Notes: generated by a model from the letters alone, not told the origin. Numbered from the stretch's first letter, positions 11,441 to 24,908 are shown. The stretch is 64,000 bases of DNA from Varanus komodoensis (GCF_004798865.1 NW_025335589.1:10909532-10973531); one strand, 5' to 3'. Program-made: numbers and translations.

Positions 11441-12772
11441 CAATATAAGCACTCCAAAAACATGGCCAGGCAGCTGAAAATGGGCAGGCGAACTAGTAAG
11501 GCCCTAAAATATTATTTGAAATATGTAGAACTAAGTTTATATCTCCTGTAAAAGAGATTTAAGAATTCCTCCAGACAATAGAATTCAACCAAAAGTATAT
11601 ATCTTTGGCTCTGATATAATACACTATATTGTCTGCTTCATGCACTTACTACAGATCTCATTTCTTGATTAGAATCAAGATTAAAAAAAAAATTAGAAAC
11701 TAGTTGCTGGGTTTTTATAACTTAACCTATACACAAATACTCAGAAATGCAAAGAAACTGATCTTTAGAATGACAACTCTGAAGAAATATGAACCTGAAA
11801 GATAAAACGCTTTCAGAATATGGACCTTTAGGAATTTGAACTAAATGTGTGATACCCACTGGACTTAGTTGCACCATGATTTGTTTTGTTTGTGAACTGC
11901 TGTTTTTTTGCCCCTAAATAACCGGCAACTCAGGTTCACATGTTATGCCACACAGGCTATTTTTATGCTAGTGCCCTGAAAACCAATTGTTTTTAATCCA
12001 ATGGTTTGTTGTTACATGTAAACCATGTTACTTATTTTGTTTTTTTTTAATCTTAAAACCTTTTAGTGCATCAAATGCAATCTGTGAACAGAGTATAACA
12101 TTCTGAATGACAAAAGACCATTAACAGTCATCTGCATCTATCACATAAACTAATTCGATTTCTATCAAACAAATTTCCAGACATGTACTCCTTTTCTACC
12201 ATTTTCTTCTGAAAATTCTTAGGAACCCAGGCAATACAATCTATTTAACCATTTAATTTACTGATGTAAACCAGCTTTTTATAAGTTTGCATTCAAAAAT
12301 AATTAAAGCCACAAAAATCCAAGCAAAATAGGAAAAGAGATTAAACCTGATCATTTGTCTATGAAAACACTGATATCCCACATTCCAATTGGATGACCAC
12401 CATAACATCCAATACCATCTGCTAATAAAATCATAATTAATAGGGATGTGCATTAGAGTTAGCCAAATTGCTTCCCTTTGGACTGTTTCCACAGTGCTGA
12501 CAGAAGTGGGCTGCAGGGAAGTGGGCTGACAGATTCATTCTCTAATCATAGGACATATTTTACTTACTGATGCTCACAACAATTAAAAGCCTTTAAAACA
12601 AACATATAATAAAATATAAAAATTTAAAATTACAGTATTAAATAAATATTTCATATAAAACCTAGCAGAATTGAAATACAGAAAGATATTGAAAATAATA
12701 GATGCTGAAAGACAAAAGTGCCTGGGAAAATAGGAAGGTCTTTACAGGCACCAGAAAGAGTACAACAAAAAG
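11441..12772. other. PDGFC intron 1, no recognisable feature
   Basis: AT-rich intronic sequence with poly-T stretches near 11900 and 12040. Nothing else is identifiable. Confidence 0.45.
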
Positions 12773-12859
12773 AGAGCCAGTGTGGTCTGTTGGTCAGAGT
12801 GCAAAAATGGGGCTTGGATGATCTGGGTTCTAGCCCTTGCTCAGTCAAGAAGTACACTT
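12773..12859 (+). mobile_element. tRNA-derived squamate SINE, left half (split by a CR1)
   Basis: gagccagtgtggtctgttgg then gatctgggttctagccc give the A-box and B-box regions of a tRNA-derived SINE. The element breaks off at tacactt (12853-12859), where a CR1 begins, and its body resumes at 13305. Confidence 0.7.
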
Positions 12860-13304
12860 AGAGTCAGTGCAGCGTAGGGCCACAAGGTTGCAGGGGATGG
12901 GGTATAAGGCGAGACTGAGGGAACTGGGTCTCTTCAGCCTGGAGAAGAGGAGACTCAGAGCGGATATGTTGGCGACATACAGGTATTTGAGGGGGTGTCA
13001 CACGGAGGTGGGTAGAGACCTGTTCTCCCCTGCAGAGGAAGGCAGGACGTGCTCCAACGGAGCAAAGCTCAGGGAACCAAGGTTCCATTTGGATGCCAGG
13101 AAGCACTACCTGACAGTCAGGACCCCGAGGATGTGGAATGGGCTTCCATGAGAGGTCGTTGAGGCCCCATCGGTGCGGGTGTTCAAGGATAGGCTGGATG
13201 TGCACATGGTGGGCATGTTGTGAGCGAAGCCGGCTGGTGCCGGAGGTCAGACTAGATGGCCCGGGAGGCCCCTTCTGACTCGCTCTGTTTCTATGTTTCT
13301 ATGT
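12860..13304 (+). mobile_element. CR1 LINE, 3' fragment inserted in a SINE
   Basis: A 445-bp CR1 3' end. The frame 12852-13151 encodes LESVQRRATRLQGMGYKARL, RELGLFSLEKRRLRADMLAT and MWNGLP, the conserved CR1 C-terminus. It ends gactagatggcccgggaggc, ccccttctgactcgctctg and two copies of tttctatg. The heptamer tacactt lies directly on both sides (12853-12859 and 13305-13311). CR1 insertions are usually said to lack clear target duplications, so this flank is unusual. The frame is well kept, so the copy is younger than the one at 8640. Confidence 0.92.
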
Positions 13305-13440
13305 TACACTTCATGGTCACAGACTTTCAGCCTAAGCCACCTCACGGGGTTGTTGCTGGAAAGATACAATGGATACATCCCTTTGTTATCCCCTTTGGGG
13401 TCCTTGCAAGAAGGTGGGCTGGGTATAGCAACAACAATAG
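13305..13440 (+). mobile_element. tRNA-derived squamate SINE, right half
   Basis: catggtcacagactttcagc, then cctcacggggttgttgctgg and ggctgggtatagcaac, are the usual body and tail of this SINE class (compare the minus-strand copy at 29941-30162). With 12773-12859 it makes one element of about 220 bp interrupted by the CR1. Confidence 0.65.
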
Positions 13441-14499
13441 CATGGGCCCAGCTAAAGTCCCTTCCTCTGGGGAGTCCATTCCACAACCAGGCTATCACCC
13501 CTTGTTAGTGTTACCACCCCTTAACTTCCATTGAAGACAATCTCAAGGTCCAGGCATATATGAGAAGAAATATTCCTTCAGGTAACCTGGCTCAAGTGTT
13601 CTAATTACGGAACTTTTCAAGATAGCAAGGATGGTGTTGAGAGAATACCATTCTTCCAATCTTACCAGACTTCACTATGAACAGAACCTTTACATGGTTA
13701 CTCAGTAGCCATAACTCCCTAGCCACCGCACCTACCTTTCCGAAAGTTTGTACGTCTCTTGTCTGGGGGGAAAGTGGAAGCAAATCAATATTGTACCACC
13801 TGTAAGTGCCCTCCTTTCACATGAACTGCTGCACCCATCTTTCTGAAAACTGAACCATTTTGTCACTGAAGGCCATCTCTAGGCCACTTGCCATTTTCAC
13901 AATAACGGTCCATATAGAACATGGCAAGATAAGTGCATATTTTTAAGATACCCTAAAAAAGACTTCTCTTGTACAGCAATCCCTGCAACAATTCATTTGA
14001 AGCTTGGCAGTTTAAGCTCACAGAAAGAGCAACTATCTCCACAAATCTGATTGAATTCTGCCAACAAATCAAAGAATTATTGGCAATTTTCTTTAAATAA
14101 TAAATAAAACAAAAAGGTATATAGAACAAAAGACACTACTATTAATTTTCTGAAATTTTGTAAGGAAAACACATCTCATATGTTCCATAACTCCTACTGT
14201 ATGCACAAATTTCATCTGTGTCTGACAGAAAAGCCCCAAACATGATTGCTATTTTGTGTTCTTTCCTATGATACTCAATGGCAAGAAATGTCAGCTTTCC
14301 AACTCTTGATTGAAGTCCAGTACCCAAGATGAAGCAGAAGCCTTCCAAACTGATTTAAGCAGAAATCCACATTTTCTGAAATGCTGAATCAGGGTCACAA
14401 TCTGCATTTAATCTTGAGTGCGTGCATACTATAATAATTATATCAGTTAATAAAGTAATTATTAGTTACTTAAGCCATTTACTTAAGTCCAAGTGCCCT
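13441..14499. other. PDGFC intron 1, no recognisable feature
   Basis: AT-rich intronic sequence with no clear repeat or exon. Confidence 0.45.
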
Positions 14500-15100
14500 C
14501 TTAAAAAGCCAGATTGTTCCCCACATGTGAATGGCATAGCAAACAGACAGACCACTCTAGGAACAGCATTCCACAACTTAGGTAGCACCTCCAAAAAAAA
14601 CTCAAACCCTTCGGAAGTGAGAGAAGATGGCTGAGTAGTGATAATAAACAGAGCTCCTGAGCAGGCTCATATGGAAGGAGATGATCCTTTAGGGAGACTG
14701 AGCCATATTACTCAGGGTTCAGAAACAAACTTGAAATCAACAAACTGGGATGACATTGGAATACTATGAACCTCTCAAAAAAGACAAAGGCATGGATGCT
14801 GTGTTCTGACTCAGCTGAAGTTTCCTGACCTTCAGAAGACAGAAATTTCTTCAGAAGACAGAAATTTCAAAGCCAGTCCTATGCAGAATGCATTATCTAA
14901 TCTGAATGTGAATCTATCAGTCATATCAAGACTATATCTAGTTAATCCAAAGATACATGCTGTCATCAGGATAGACAGTTGGTTGATCCAGACCAGGTTA
15001 TCTGTATTTACTTCCTACCTCACCAGCAGACTAGCAAATAAAAGACCAGCACACAGGACTGTTGTCTGGCAGTCTGTAAATGGATGTTTCAGCATGCAGA
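14500..15100 (-). mobile_element. L2-clade LINE, diverged minus-strand copy
   Basis: Plus-strand phrases aacagcattccacaacttag, ctgactcagctgaagtttcc and cagaatgcattatctaatct are the complement of L2 segments encoding 'LWN', 'KLQLVQ' and 'DYCNAL'. The intact counterparts lie at about 48110, 47800 and 47760 in the L2 at 45.5-48.4 kb. No reading frame survives. A perfect 19-bp tandem duplication (14831-14849 and 14850-14868) lies inside. Both ends are approximate. Confidence 0.55.
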
Positions 15101-18100
15101 CGAGCCCAAATAAGTTCCAATTCTTATCTTTAGCATATAGTGCTACAGCTCTTAATCTGATTATATTTTGTATGTCTGCAAAATGGGGAGATTAGCAACA
15201 AAAGTGGTTAAAATTTATGTTCTATATTCAAGGACAGAAAAATGTCACCAAAAAGTAATGACGTAATTTACAAAGAACAAAAATATAGTCACAATCTGCT
15301 TAAATGTTAAAAGCTATTTTGGAAAATAGAAAATATATTTAGTTCAAATCAGCAACTCTGAATCAAAAACCTATTTCTATAAGACATTATTACTGTTACT
15401 ACTACCACTACTACTACAAAAATTATCCATACTGATAGGGAAATATACCAAAAAAGAAAAAAAAATCTGCTACTCCATTTCAATTTTAGATACCTTTCAT
15501 GAACAATTAGCACTTAAACTACATAACAAAGTTCATGTGATTTCCAGTGTATTCTCCCGAAATGCCAATTTTTGACCATAACGGGCATCTGTGCATGTTT
15601 AAGTAGAGCTGAAGCAAGAAGACATGCTTTTCATTTCTGCTCATATGCCCTCTTAAAAGTGAGCCAAACAAACAAACAGATTAACAGCAGACTAGTTCAG
15701 AGATAACATAGTTCTAACATATTTGCACAGATTAATATCACTTCTATTTTTTATAATACGGGTTGTATAAACACATTGACTGGAAAATTTAAATAGTCAG
15801 CCTGGAATGTAAAGTATTATACACAATTAAAGATGCACATTTGATCTTTGTTTACAAGGCATAAAGAGAGAGGTTTGCACATTTGTGGGTTTTTTCCCTT
15901 GAGAGTCCCTGTATCAGAAGATGCTTGCCCAGAACCAAACTGCTTTTAAACATTTCTTACATTCAAAAAAGCAGTTTGGGAAATGGCCATGAGAGCTTTA
16001 AAAAGGAGGGGTAGAGCTGGAATGAACATCCTATGCTAATCACTGTGTGTATCTCAGAAATAACAACAAAAGTTAAACTTCCCCAAGCCTTGCAATAATA
16101 CATAATTAGGACTGAAGGACATTTTGGAAATGAGGTTAGAAGTTCTGGAATTATGAGCCAAACCAATTCCCATCCAAATTTCACCCCGGTTTGTAGGGTC
16201 TCTCTACTAGTCCTCTCATAATACCAGTTTCCTTCCCCTGCAGCTATCATTCCCACCCTTTCACAAATGTTCCAAGTTATGAAGAAGACAGAAAAACTAA
16301 AGTTGAAGGCTAGCAGTAATTCTGATCAGTGTGCTTTTTATTCCTTGTAAATCACTGAGCATAAATAGTGTACCACAGTTAATCCAAGCAAGGGCTGCTT
16401 CCAAGCAATTGGTAAGCCTGCAGTTAAGATTCCAGAATAAGCTCAAAGCTTGCATTGCTCTCTCTGGGATGCATAAGCTTCCTGACTCATTTACTAATTG
16501 GAATAAAAATGTACAGTCCTAGAGCTTCTTCTGGCAATGGAGAACAAGTCCTCATTGCAGACAGCTGAAACCTTGAAGTTGTCCTTGGCTTTTGAATATC
16601 TTCCAGCAGCCATCCTCATCCCCACACCAACTGTAGGTTTGAGAAAGTGAGGAAAACTAGAAGGGAAAATAGCATTCAAGTGGGAGAACTTCCCATAGCT
16701 CTTTCTGAGCTCTGGATAATTGTCAAAACTCTAGCACTTTTTCTGAGTATTTTCAAGAAAAAAGGGGAAAAATACTCCACTACTGCTCACTCTTCCATGA
16801 TACTTTTAAAATATACAACATCAAGCCCATCTTTCTTCCAAAGTAGAATCATGACACAGACAGTTTCAAATTATTCTCCAGGGGCTTAGAAAAGAGGAAT
16901 TCTAATTAAAGTCCAAGTTTTTCAGAAGTTCAAGACAGCTTCACATCCATGGAAAAAGAGTTACATGGGAATATTCACATTTGTGCTTCTTTTTGAATTA
17001 TACTGGTGTGGCAGGATTGAGTTCAGCATGAAGAGTGGATCTAAAACTTTGGAAATCCAAATGTAAAATAAATATTTAACAGTTCCATCTGTATTTATTA
17101 TTATGTAATAAAATACAATTAGTCTAAATTAACTACGCCTGCCAATATTTCCTTTTTCTGATTCAGTTTAGGGTTTTTCTTTTTTAAAGTCAGGTTTAAA
17201 TAGATTTACTCACACTTGTAAACACACACCTTCCACTTTACAGACAGGGCAGCTGCTGCTTTTAACCGGCGGCATTAAATTGTCACATTTCAGTGAGAAG
17301 GTTAAGGGACTCTGCCAGTTCTGTAACTGACACATCAGTTTTTCATTGTTCTGTGCAGGCACTGGCACAATAATAACTCCCAGAAGATCCACACAGCACA
17401 GGCAATGGTCTGGGATGAAGGGAGTTGCGGTGTAAAACATATGAAGGGCTCCAGGCTGCCCAACTATTCTCTAGCTGAACACATTATCCTCAGTTCTACC
17501 CAATGGTCTCTCATAGTTTGTTTTATTTCTTCCACATCACCCTCCAATCACATATATCATCTATATTCTGTATCCTTTTGATAGAAACCACTTTGACAAA
17601 ATAAAGCAGCTCTATCAATCAAGGATCCTTTTCATACTATCAACCAATCACATGGTAAGTCTGTGTGCAGAGACTAAGAAACCTTCCTTCACTGGCAGTC
17701 TTAATAGGCCCATTCAACCCAACAGCAGCCAAATATTACCATAAGCATGGCAGTGAGACAGGAGGGTTAGGCAATTACAGCATCGTCTGGTTTCCACTGC
17801 ATTATTCTGCTGGTATAATATCAGATCTTGGTGCTAAGGAGGAAGGTAAACTAGTCAAACATAGCAGAGAGGGCGTTTGAGCCCAAAGGAGGTGGGCTGG
17901 AGCTTATAGGTGCAGAGGCTGATCCCAGACCTCAAAAGGGGAAGGAGAGGCTGGCACTGTTATCTTTGGCTTGAGACAGTGAAGTGGGGTGGGAACATAT
18001 CCTAGTGCTTTATTTTTCCACATATAATTTTCCATTTCATAAGTTCATTATTTTAAAAGGTATGTCTATTGCAAATACAGTACTAACCAACCTTAGCATG

Positions 18101-18950
18101 TTTTTCAGGTGTTTTCCCCTAGCAACTGTGTAAAGGATATGTCGCTGAAATATCTTTTAGTCTTTCCTTTCATGGACGTCATTGAAATACATAAATGTTG
18201 CACAGAGAAATGAAAGTGGAACTAATAAATAGTGACAAAACTTGAAGGTAACTCGAAAACCTTAGTGGAACAGAACTCTCTTGAACTAGATGAGTGGTTG
18301 TCAACATATCATAAATACATTAAACAGTTAACATTTTACAATATCATTGTGTTTTTCCTAAGGAAGCATTCGTTATTGCCTTTAGAATTTCATGAGTACT
18401 CCAATTAAAATTGCTACATAATATTATATTTAAATCACATAATGAGAACACTTCCATGGCCATGGGTTACTTCAGAGTTGGAAAAGTAGCTCTGACCAGG
18501 AAGCTGGGGATCCATACTGTAACTCCATTCCCTTGGTGGTGTGGAAAGAAGTGCTGTTCTTGTAACTTGACCTCATAAAGGGGGTAAAAGGGACAAGTAT
18601 GTGATAGAGTGGGGAGGAGACTGGGGCTTCCAAGATATGAAGTGACCAGATGCTGCTCCAGCCTCCTTTCCTTTCCCTCCAAAGTGCCACAGCTGGGCAG
18701 CCAGAACCAGTACCATAAGGTTTCTATTGCTCTGCACTCCGATGCTCCTAAGCATTTGAGTTCACAAGTTTGCATGCAACATGGTCACAATGAAGAGGAA
18801 TGCACCCTAAGAATGCTTTAAGTTTCACCCCGCAAATATATCAGATGAAATACTTGTGCTGCACTAGGACAAATTAACACTGGATACTGTTTCTGGTTAA
18901 CATAGTTCACTAAACGTAAGTTAAAGAAACAAGTTAAATTAGATCTCTCT
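15101..18950. other. PDGFC intron 1, no recognisable feature
   Basis: AT-rich intronic DNA. A short imperfect trinucleotide tract (tac/cta type) lies at about 15390-15420. Small open frames here have no recognisable domain. Confidence 0.4.
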
Positions 18951-19045
18951 AGAACAGTGATAGACAACCTCCAGATGCTTAGAGTGAGATTTCCTTCAGT
19001 TAGTCAACAAAAGCAATGCTGGAGTTGACAAGTTGCCTACCCCAT
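18951..19045. mobile_element. Family A fold-back repeat, diverged copy
   Basis: agtgatagacaacctccaga at the left and aatgctggagttgacaagtt at the right keep the inverted ends and 'ctccagatg' core of family A. Confidence 0.45.
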
Positions 19046-22000
19046 ACTCTCGGGCATCAGAACACTTTCTGATGCAAACATTGAAAACGTTTCTATGCAA
19101 ATGACTCTATATCACTTAATCTAATCTAATCTGCTTTAGGAAAATGTCAAGAAAAAAATCCAGAAAGCCCACATTGCTGGTTTGAAGTATAGGAGAACTG
19201 CATTAAAGATGAAAGGCAGTAGATTAAAGTTATAAATTTGCCCCACTGGCAGCACGTCTTATTCCATTGAACCGTTAACACCATTTTGCCAAACAATAAG
19301 CCACATTTTTCCAGGGATCAGGATCAACAAAATTGCCTACTGTTATTTGAGCAGCTGAGGTGGGATTAACAATCTGGCTCCATCAGCTAAATCAAGGAAT
19401 TATTCATCTGTCCATCTGCAAAGAGCAAGCCCAGCTGCCTTCATACTGGAGCCAGCTCAATCAGCCGCCGTATTTCCAATGACAGACCACAGAAGCCTGC
19501 TGCTAGGACAAAGGAACATGACTAGAACCAGTGCTCAAGCCATATAAAATCTGGACCTTCTTATATCTTGTGTAAGAATTTATAGAATCACAAGACTTTT
19601 CCTCTAAATGCTGTTTACTACTGTGCTGGAGCCTTAATGCTGGGTTCTGCACCCCCCAACAATTCCTCTATAAATATACTTAGTTATTATAAGGCCATTT
19701 AGAAAAACATATTGCATCAGTCCTTTCCCAGCACATGAGCCTTTGATTTCCTTTCTCAGAAAGTAAACTTGCATTCTTAAGAAATTCTGCATGTCATCTT
19801 TCTAAAGTCACCAGGCTATCACTCATAAATTGCTTATTTCCTAATGCACATACACTAATTGGGAATCTCATTTCTGCTTTAACACACTGAAAAATATGTT
19901 GTCAGGAATTCCTATTTTCCCCCAGCGGACTTATGACATATCAAACTAGAAACCAAAACCTGAACCCAAAACAGAAATTTCTTACTATTTTTCTTCAGCT
20001 CTGAAACTTTTTAATGCATGTTTTGGCCAAATATAGCAGGAAGTCTAAGATGCTACAACCAAAGGACATTACAAAATCCCACTTTTAGTCACAAATCCGT
20101 TTCATTTTATAAAATGTTCTACTTGGCCTTCAAAGCTTCCCAGAGAGGCCTTTACACTTCTTTCAGTTTATTTTTCCATCAACTAATATCCTTATTTACT
20201 CTTGATGATGTCAAGAGGACATGTTTTCAGACACTTTTAATGACTCTTTGCACCAGAGTTCATTAGGTAAACAAATTGCTTCAGTTTAACTAGCACACCA
20301 GCTTACCAAATACAGATCCTGGTTTTAGCCTGCTGATAAGTTTATTACAGTACATTCCCATGGGCTAGAACAATCATACTACCAAGATAAGGAAAGGTAT
20401 TACAGAGTAGCTCTATAGCCCAGTAGATGACAGACAATTACTGTAAGAAAGGGGACACGGTGTAGGCAATTGGACATGTCACTCAAAGATGCCTGTTTAT
20501 AAGTGTCAGTAGTAGAAACTGGGGGAGGGGTACAGAGGCAGGGAAGGAAACATTAAGAATAACCATTTGTTTCTATGTACGTGCTCTGCCAACTGTCTAT
20601 GGTATTTATTTCGTATGAAAACTGTGATTTCAAAAAGCACAAATAGGTGCATAAAGACAAGAGTTGCGCTCCATTCTTTGCCATCTTTTCTCACTTCTGA
20701 TCCAAATCATGGTTGCCGCGCTCTGTTGTTGCCTCAGCAGCCATTTTTTATAACTTGAAGGGACATTGTCTGCACTTCTTTTTTTCCTGACCCCATTACT
20801 GTGAGATGATTCACATACCAACCCAGTCTCAGTGTCACCTGCAATATTCATGGTGGACACCATTGTAGGCTTGACATTAGCCACTAGCTACATTTACAGG
20901 AATGAGAAACCATAGTTTATAAGCTCCGGGGTTTCTGCTGTGCCTGCAACAATCTGTGCATCTGAAAATAGGAATCTTTCCACTTTACTGTTGCATTAAA
21001 CGTGGTTGAATGTAACACCTATAACTCAAACTGTAGTTAATCCTAAATATAGTTTGACTGGCACAAGCCAGCTTCTTAATATGTGGCTTCTTTCAAAGAA
21101 ACCGTATTTAAGATAAACCCCAGCATTTGGGTGAAATGCCATTCTAAAGTTAATCAAGACAGAAATTAAATTTTCCAGTCTTCTCATCACAGTCCTACTG
21201 CAGGAAGAATGGGAAGGGAGACACATGACTGAAAAGTTTACTGCATTTCATGCATTATTATTGTTTATTTATTAAAAGCTTTTCTATCCTGTCCTTCAGA
21301 AAGTCTTGGCGTCAACATGGTGATGACAGACCTGCAGTGCTGTCTACTATTAATGTTACATGTTAAAAGGCTGAGGCCAATTTAAATTCTTACTCCAAAT
21401 CCTCCATTTAAAACATTCACAGAAAATAAACAAATATCAATCTACTTAAATTGCCTCTTTTGATACATTCCCAACCAAATTCTGGGTTTTTAATTAAAAA
21501 ATGTATAAACTGTTTGTCACAATAGTAAGTTTTAGCATACCAGAAAATAAAATATTCACTAGAGTTTCATAGTAATGTGTTTGCTATTTTTCATCTAAAA
21601 TACTAATAACTGAAATAAAATTATTCTGTGCCTCATTATACAGGTGAAATATAATTAAGATGGCTGTAAAATAACCCATACTCTTGAGTTTGGATTTCAG
21701 ATCCATCACTTAAAAATCTAGTAAATGTCCCAATTTGTTTACACAACCCTGCAACTTTTTACAGTTTTTTTTCTCCATAAAGAAGTTATTACATCCATTC
21801 CCTTTATTTTGTTTTAGAGTATTTGAATGAGGTCCATAACCACAAGCAAGTTGAACAAGCTCTTTTCTGATGGAAGTGGCCTCATATAAAATTCACCACC
21901 ACTGGTGAAATATTTGGAACAATATTTGCAGATTGAAAATACCATACAACCCCACACCAAAAGTATTTCCTGTGCCTGTGTCATGCAAAGTACTCATCAT

Positions 22001-22589
22001 AGCCACTGTAAAGAGTGAGTGTTATAGAGGCGATTCAAAGGTGCATGTGGGCTTTGCAGACTCTCCTTTTAATGGTATTTAATGGCCCTCATTAAAGCCA
22101 CCCAAAGGTCAGGGAACCCTCCAGAGAAGCATTCCATTAGGCGTGACAAGCTGCCAGGAATGGGGGGAAAATGGTAACACCACCATTCCAGTCAGGCACA
22201 CATCCCAGACTTCCCTGGATTCCAGCCACTGAATGCAACCCACACCAATTTAGGAAACAATACACTAACTTTATACATACTTCTCCCTTCCAACTTCAGT
22301 GAGAGTGTATCAGTGTAAGATCAATGAATCACCAGAGAGCTATCCCTTTATGTATGCCAAGAAATTAAAGGGTATCGTCCCTTGGCACAGAGATAAGAAA
22401 AGAAATTCCTATGAATTATTTTATACTATGCATAATATTCCTGAAAATCATTCTTGCAAAACCATTTTAGTAGGAGTCCACATAGCTGCATCTAAATGAA
22501 GTGCACCTTTAGAACTACTGAATCTAGCCAGGGAACAAAAATGTTTTTCCCCAGATGCAGCAATATTATCCTTTAAGGTAGGAGTAACC
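19046..22589. other. PDGFC intron 1, mostly featureless; possible conserved block near 19220-19520
   Basis: No exon or familiar repeat except a short minus-strand LINE- or SINE-tail-like piece at 21255-21320. The stretch 19220-19520 has less A/T-biased, more complex sequence than its surroundings and might be a conserved non-coding element. That is an impression from composition only. Confidence 0.35.
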
Positions 22590-22690
22590 TGGTGTTCTCC
22601 AAGTGTTTTGAACTGAAACTGAACTGAAGTGTTTTGAACTGAAACACCCACCATCCATAGCTAGTCGGGGAACAACAGTCAGGCAACAGG
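22590..22690. mobile_element. Family A fold-back repeat with a 26-bp internal duplication
   Basis: acctggtgttctccaagtgt and cacccaccatccatagctag follow the family A order. The unit aagtgttttgaactgaaact plus gaactg (22601-22626) is directly repeated in part at 22627-22645. Confidence 0.5.
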
Positions 22691-22779
22691 AATAGGGTAG
22701 TCCTAAACTGTCCACCTGTGCCTTCCTGCAAGAACCTTCGATTTCCTCTAAGAAAATTTCAACTTCTCCACTCCCTCCA

Positions 22780-23065
22780 TTCTTGATATATGTTGGACAC
22801 TTTAGGCCCAGGATGGCCTTGTAGGCACCCTGAGCTTCAAGTCAGCATAGGGTTCTCACACAGCAGGGGTCCTGAGTCACCTCCTGCCCCCTCATCCATG
22901 CCCAGTTGTGCCAGTAGCCCAGGACAACGAAGTAGCACTGAGGGGAGCAGAGCAGGGATGGCAGTTGTGCCCAACTGGCGCTGGGAGACAATTCACCTTG
23001 CACTGGGACAAGGCTTCCCCAGTGCAAGGTGAGTCATCTGGAGGCCCCAAGCTGCCCACTGGTAG
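22780..23065. repeat. GC-richer island with a perfect 15-bp hairpin
   Basis: About 285 bp of clearly higher GC than the flanks. The arms tcaccttgcactggg (22993-23007) and cccagtgcaaggtga (23018-23032) are perfect inverted repeats separated by 10 bases. I do not recognise the surrounding sequence. It may be a transposon remnant. Confidence 0.5.
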
Positions 23066-23584
23066 TACTTCTTCAGTTATCTATGCTAATCAAATGGAGA
23101 AAGCTTAAAACCCAGATAAAAAGCAAGGTTGCAGGAACAGAGAACTGGTATATTTCATTTTTATTTATTTGCTTATGATATTTTCTGCTCTGTGGATTGC
23201 TTATGGTAAACACACACACATAATTTGAATGCAAAATAAACCATGAATCCAATTTAAAAGCAATATAGACACAGCAACTGAATTGATTTTGTTTCAGTCT
23301 GCAGCCCTTGCAGTCAATAAGAAATGTTAAATCTGAAAGCGTTTTTAAACTGTGGGTTTAAACAGAAATAAAGAATAAAGGGAATAAGAAAAAAAAATCA
23401 AGCAGGGGTCTGGGTACTTATCTCCCTTTCTTTTATTAATTCATCCATTTTTATACAGTCTATAACCAAAGCTCTCTCTTTAATGGGGTTCCTACTTCAG
23501 GGTAGTAGTTTAAGTGGTAACAGTTCTTATATTTGTAAAGTCAAAGGGCTACCTTTCAGCTGGCTTAAAATCATTCTTTGTTAA

Positions 23585-23665
23585 AGATTTTTACAACTCA
23601 ATCTAGGCATTCAGAAGTATGTTCCACTGAATTCAATGGTGTTTACTCTCAGATAAGTTTAAGTT
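23585..23665. mobile_element. Fold-back MITE-like repeat, family B
   Basis: attcagaagtatgttccact then gaattcaatggtgtttactc matches the family theme 'tcagaagtaagtcccattgaattcaatggg..ttactc', whose halves are inverted around the centre. Other members are at 28920, 44585 and 55565. Confidence 0.6.
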
Positions 23666-24727
23666 TAAAGATACCACATGCTGCCTTCTTGAAACATTTT
23701 GGTAACATACGCACACAAAGAGAGAGAGAGAGAGGGAGAGAATATGAAAAATTTTAGTCAAAAAATTAAACCAGGCATTATACTAAACAAAATCCTCCAC
23801 AATTTAAACTTTGTACTAGAAGTAAAACTGTAAATATTGTTTAATATCAGAACTTATATAAAATGTTTGAGGGGGAGGAAAGAATATTATAAATTGAAAG
23901 GGAAATATTAAAAATGATTAAATAAATTGCAGAATAAATATGAAAAAGGTCCTGCAGGCATCAATGTACTTAATCAAGTTCATCAGGCCACATTGTTACT
24001 GATGAGTCTATAAAATGTTCTTGTTCTGTCCTAGTGGACTAGACCTTGCCACTAGCTGGAAGATCAGGTTTGATAGCCAGCCAACAATCTGAAAAAATCC
24101 TGATCAGGATTCTTGTATGTTTTCATCTGTCACACTGTGTAGAATTTTATAGTAATGTAGCAATTACTATTAAATTTGAGAGCATATCAGAAGTTGGATT
24201 AATAGCTAGCTAAGTTGCTCAGAATCTGAAAATGTTTACAATGATTCAATATTTAGGTAGTTTCAACCACCCAGAACAATATGAATTTCATTTCAAATTC
24301 CAATACTGACTGATGGGCAAACAATTCTGGCTGCAGAGCAATTATTTGCAATTCCATATATAGATTAGCCAACAATATAATTACATGGGAATATACTTTC
24401 CTTCAGTAATTTGCTTTAATTTTCTGCTATCCAAAAATGCAATAGCACGACTGCAGACAGAATACTTGCTATTGGTACATGACATGGTAATGGTGATAAC
24501 GAACACATGATTGGTGATAACACTTAAATTTAATCTGAACTTTTTGATTCTTCTAGCTGGCAAGAAGTCTGTGCAAATATCATGACACCATTTCTTCCAT
24601 GCCAACATGAACAGCATAATATTATGTACTGCTGTACAAATCACCTTTGGCACATACATTCCTCTGGTCCTGGAATGGATTACTAGGGTAGGACTCAATC
24701 CACCTCTTTTTATTCTGCAGACTAGAA
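23666..24727. other. PDGFC intron 1, no recognisable feature; short GA tract
   Basis: AT-rich. A GA run of about 20 bp lies at 23720-23740. No gene or familiar repeat. Confidence 0.5.
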
Positions 24728-24908
24728 GAGTTACAGCTCATTGTTAGTGCCCATGTTTTGAATGTGGAAGGTTCTGGATTCAATCCCTTGCAGCTTCATA
24801 TAGGCTAGCAAAGTCCCATTTCTGAAACCTTGGAAGACTAATGCCAATAGCAATAAAAATTTGGATGAAATCATGGTTGGGCTTGGTACAAGGCAGCTTT
24901 CTGGGCTC
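24728..24908 (+). mobile_element. tRNA-Ala-derived SINE, diverged
   Basis: ttacagctcattgttagtgc (A box), ccatgttttgaatgtggaag (anticodon arm) and gttctggattcaatcccttg (B box) follow the tRNA-Ala-like order. The end ggcttggtacaaggcagctt is the typical 3' part of this SINE class. A clearer copy lies at 27508. Confidence 0.65.
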
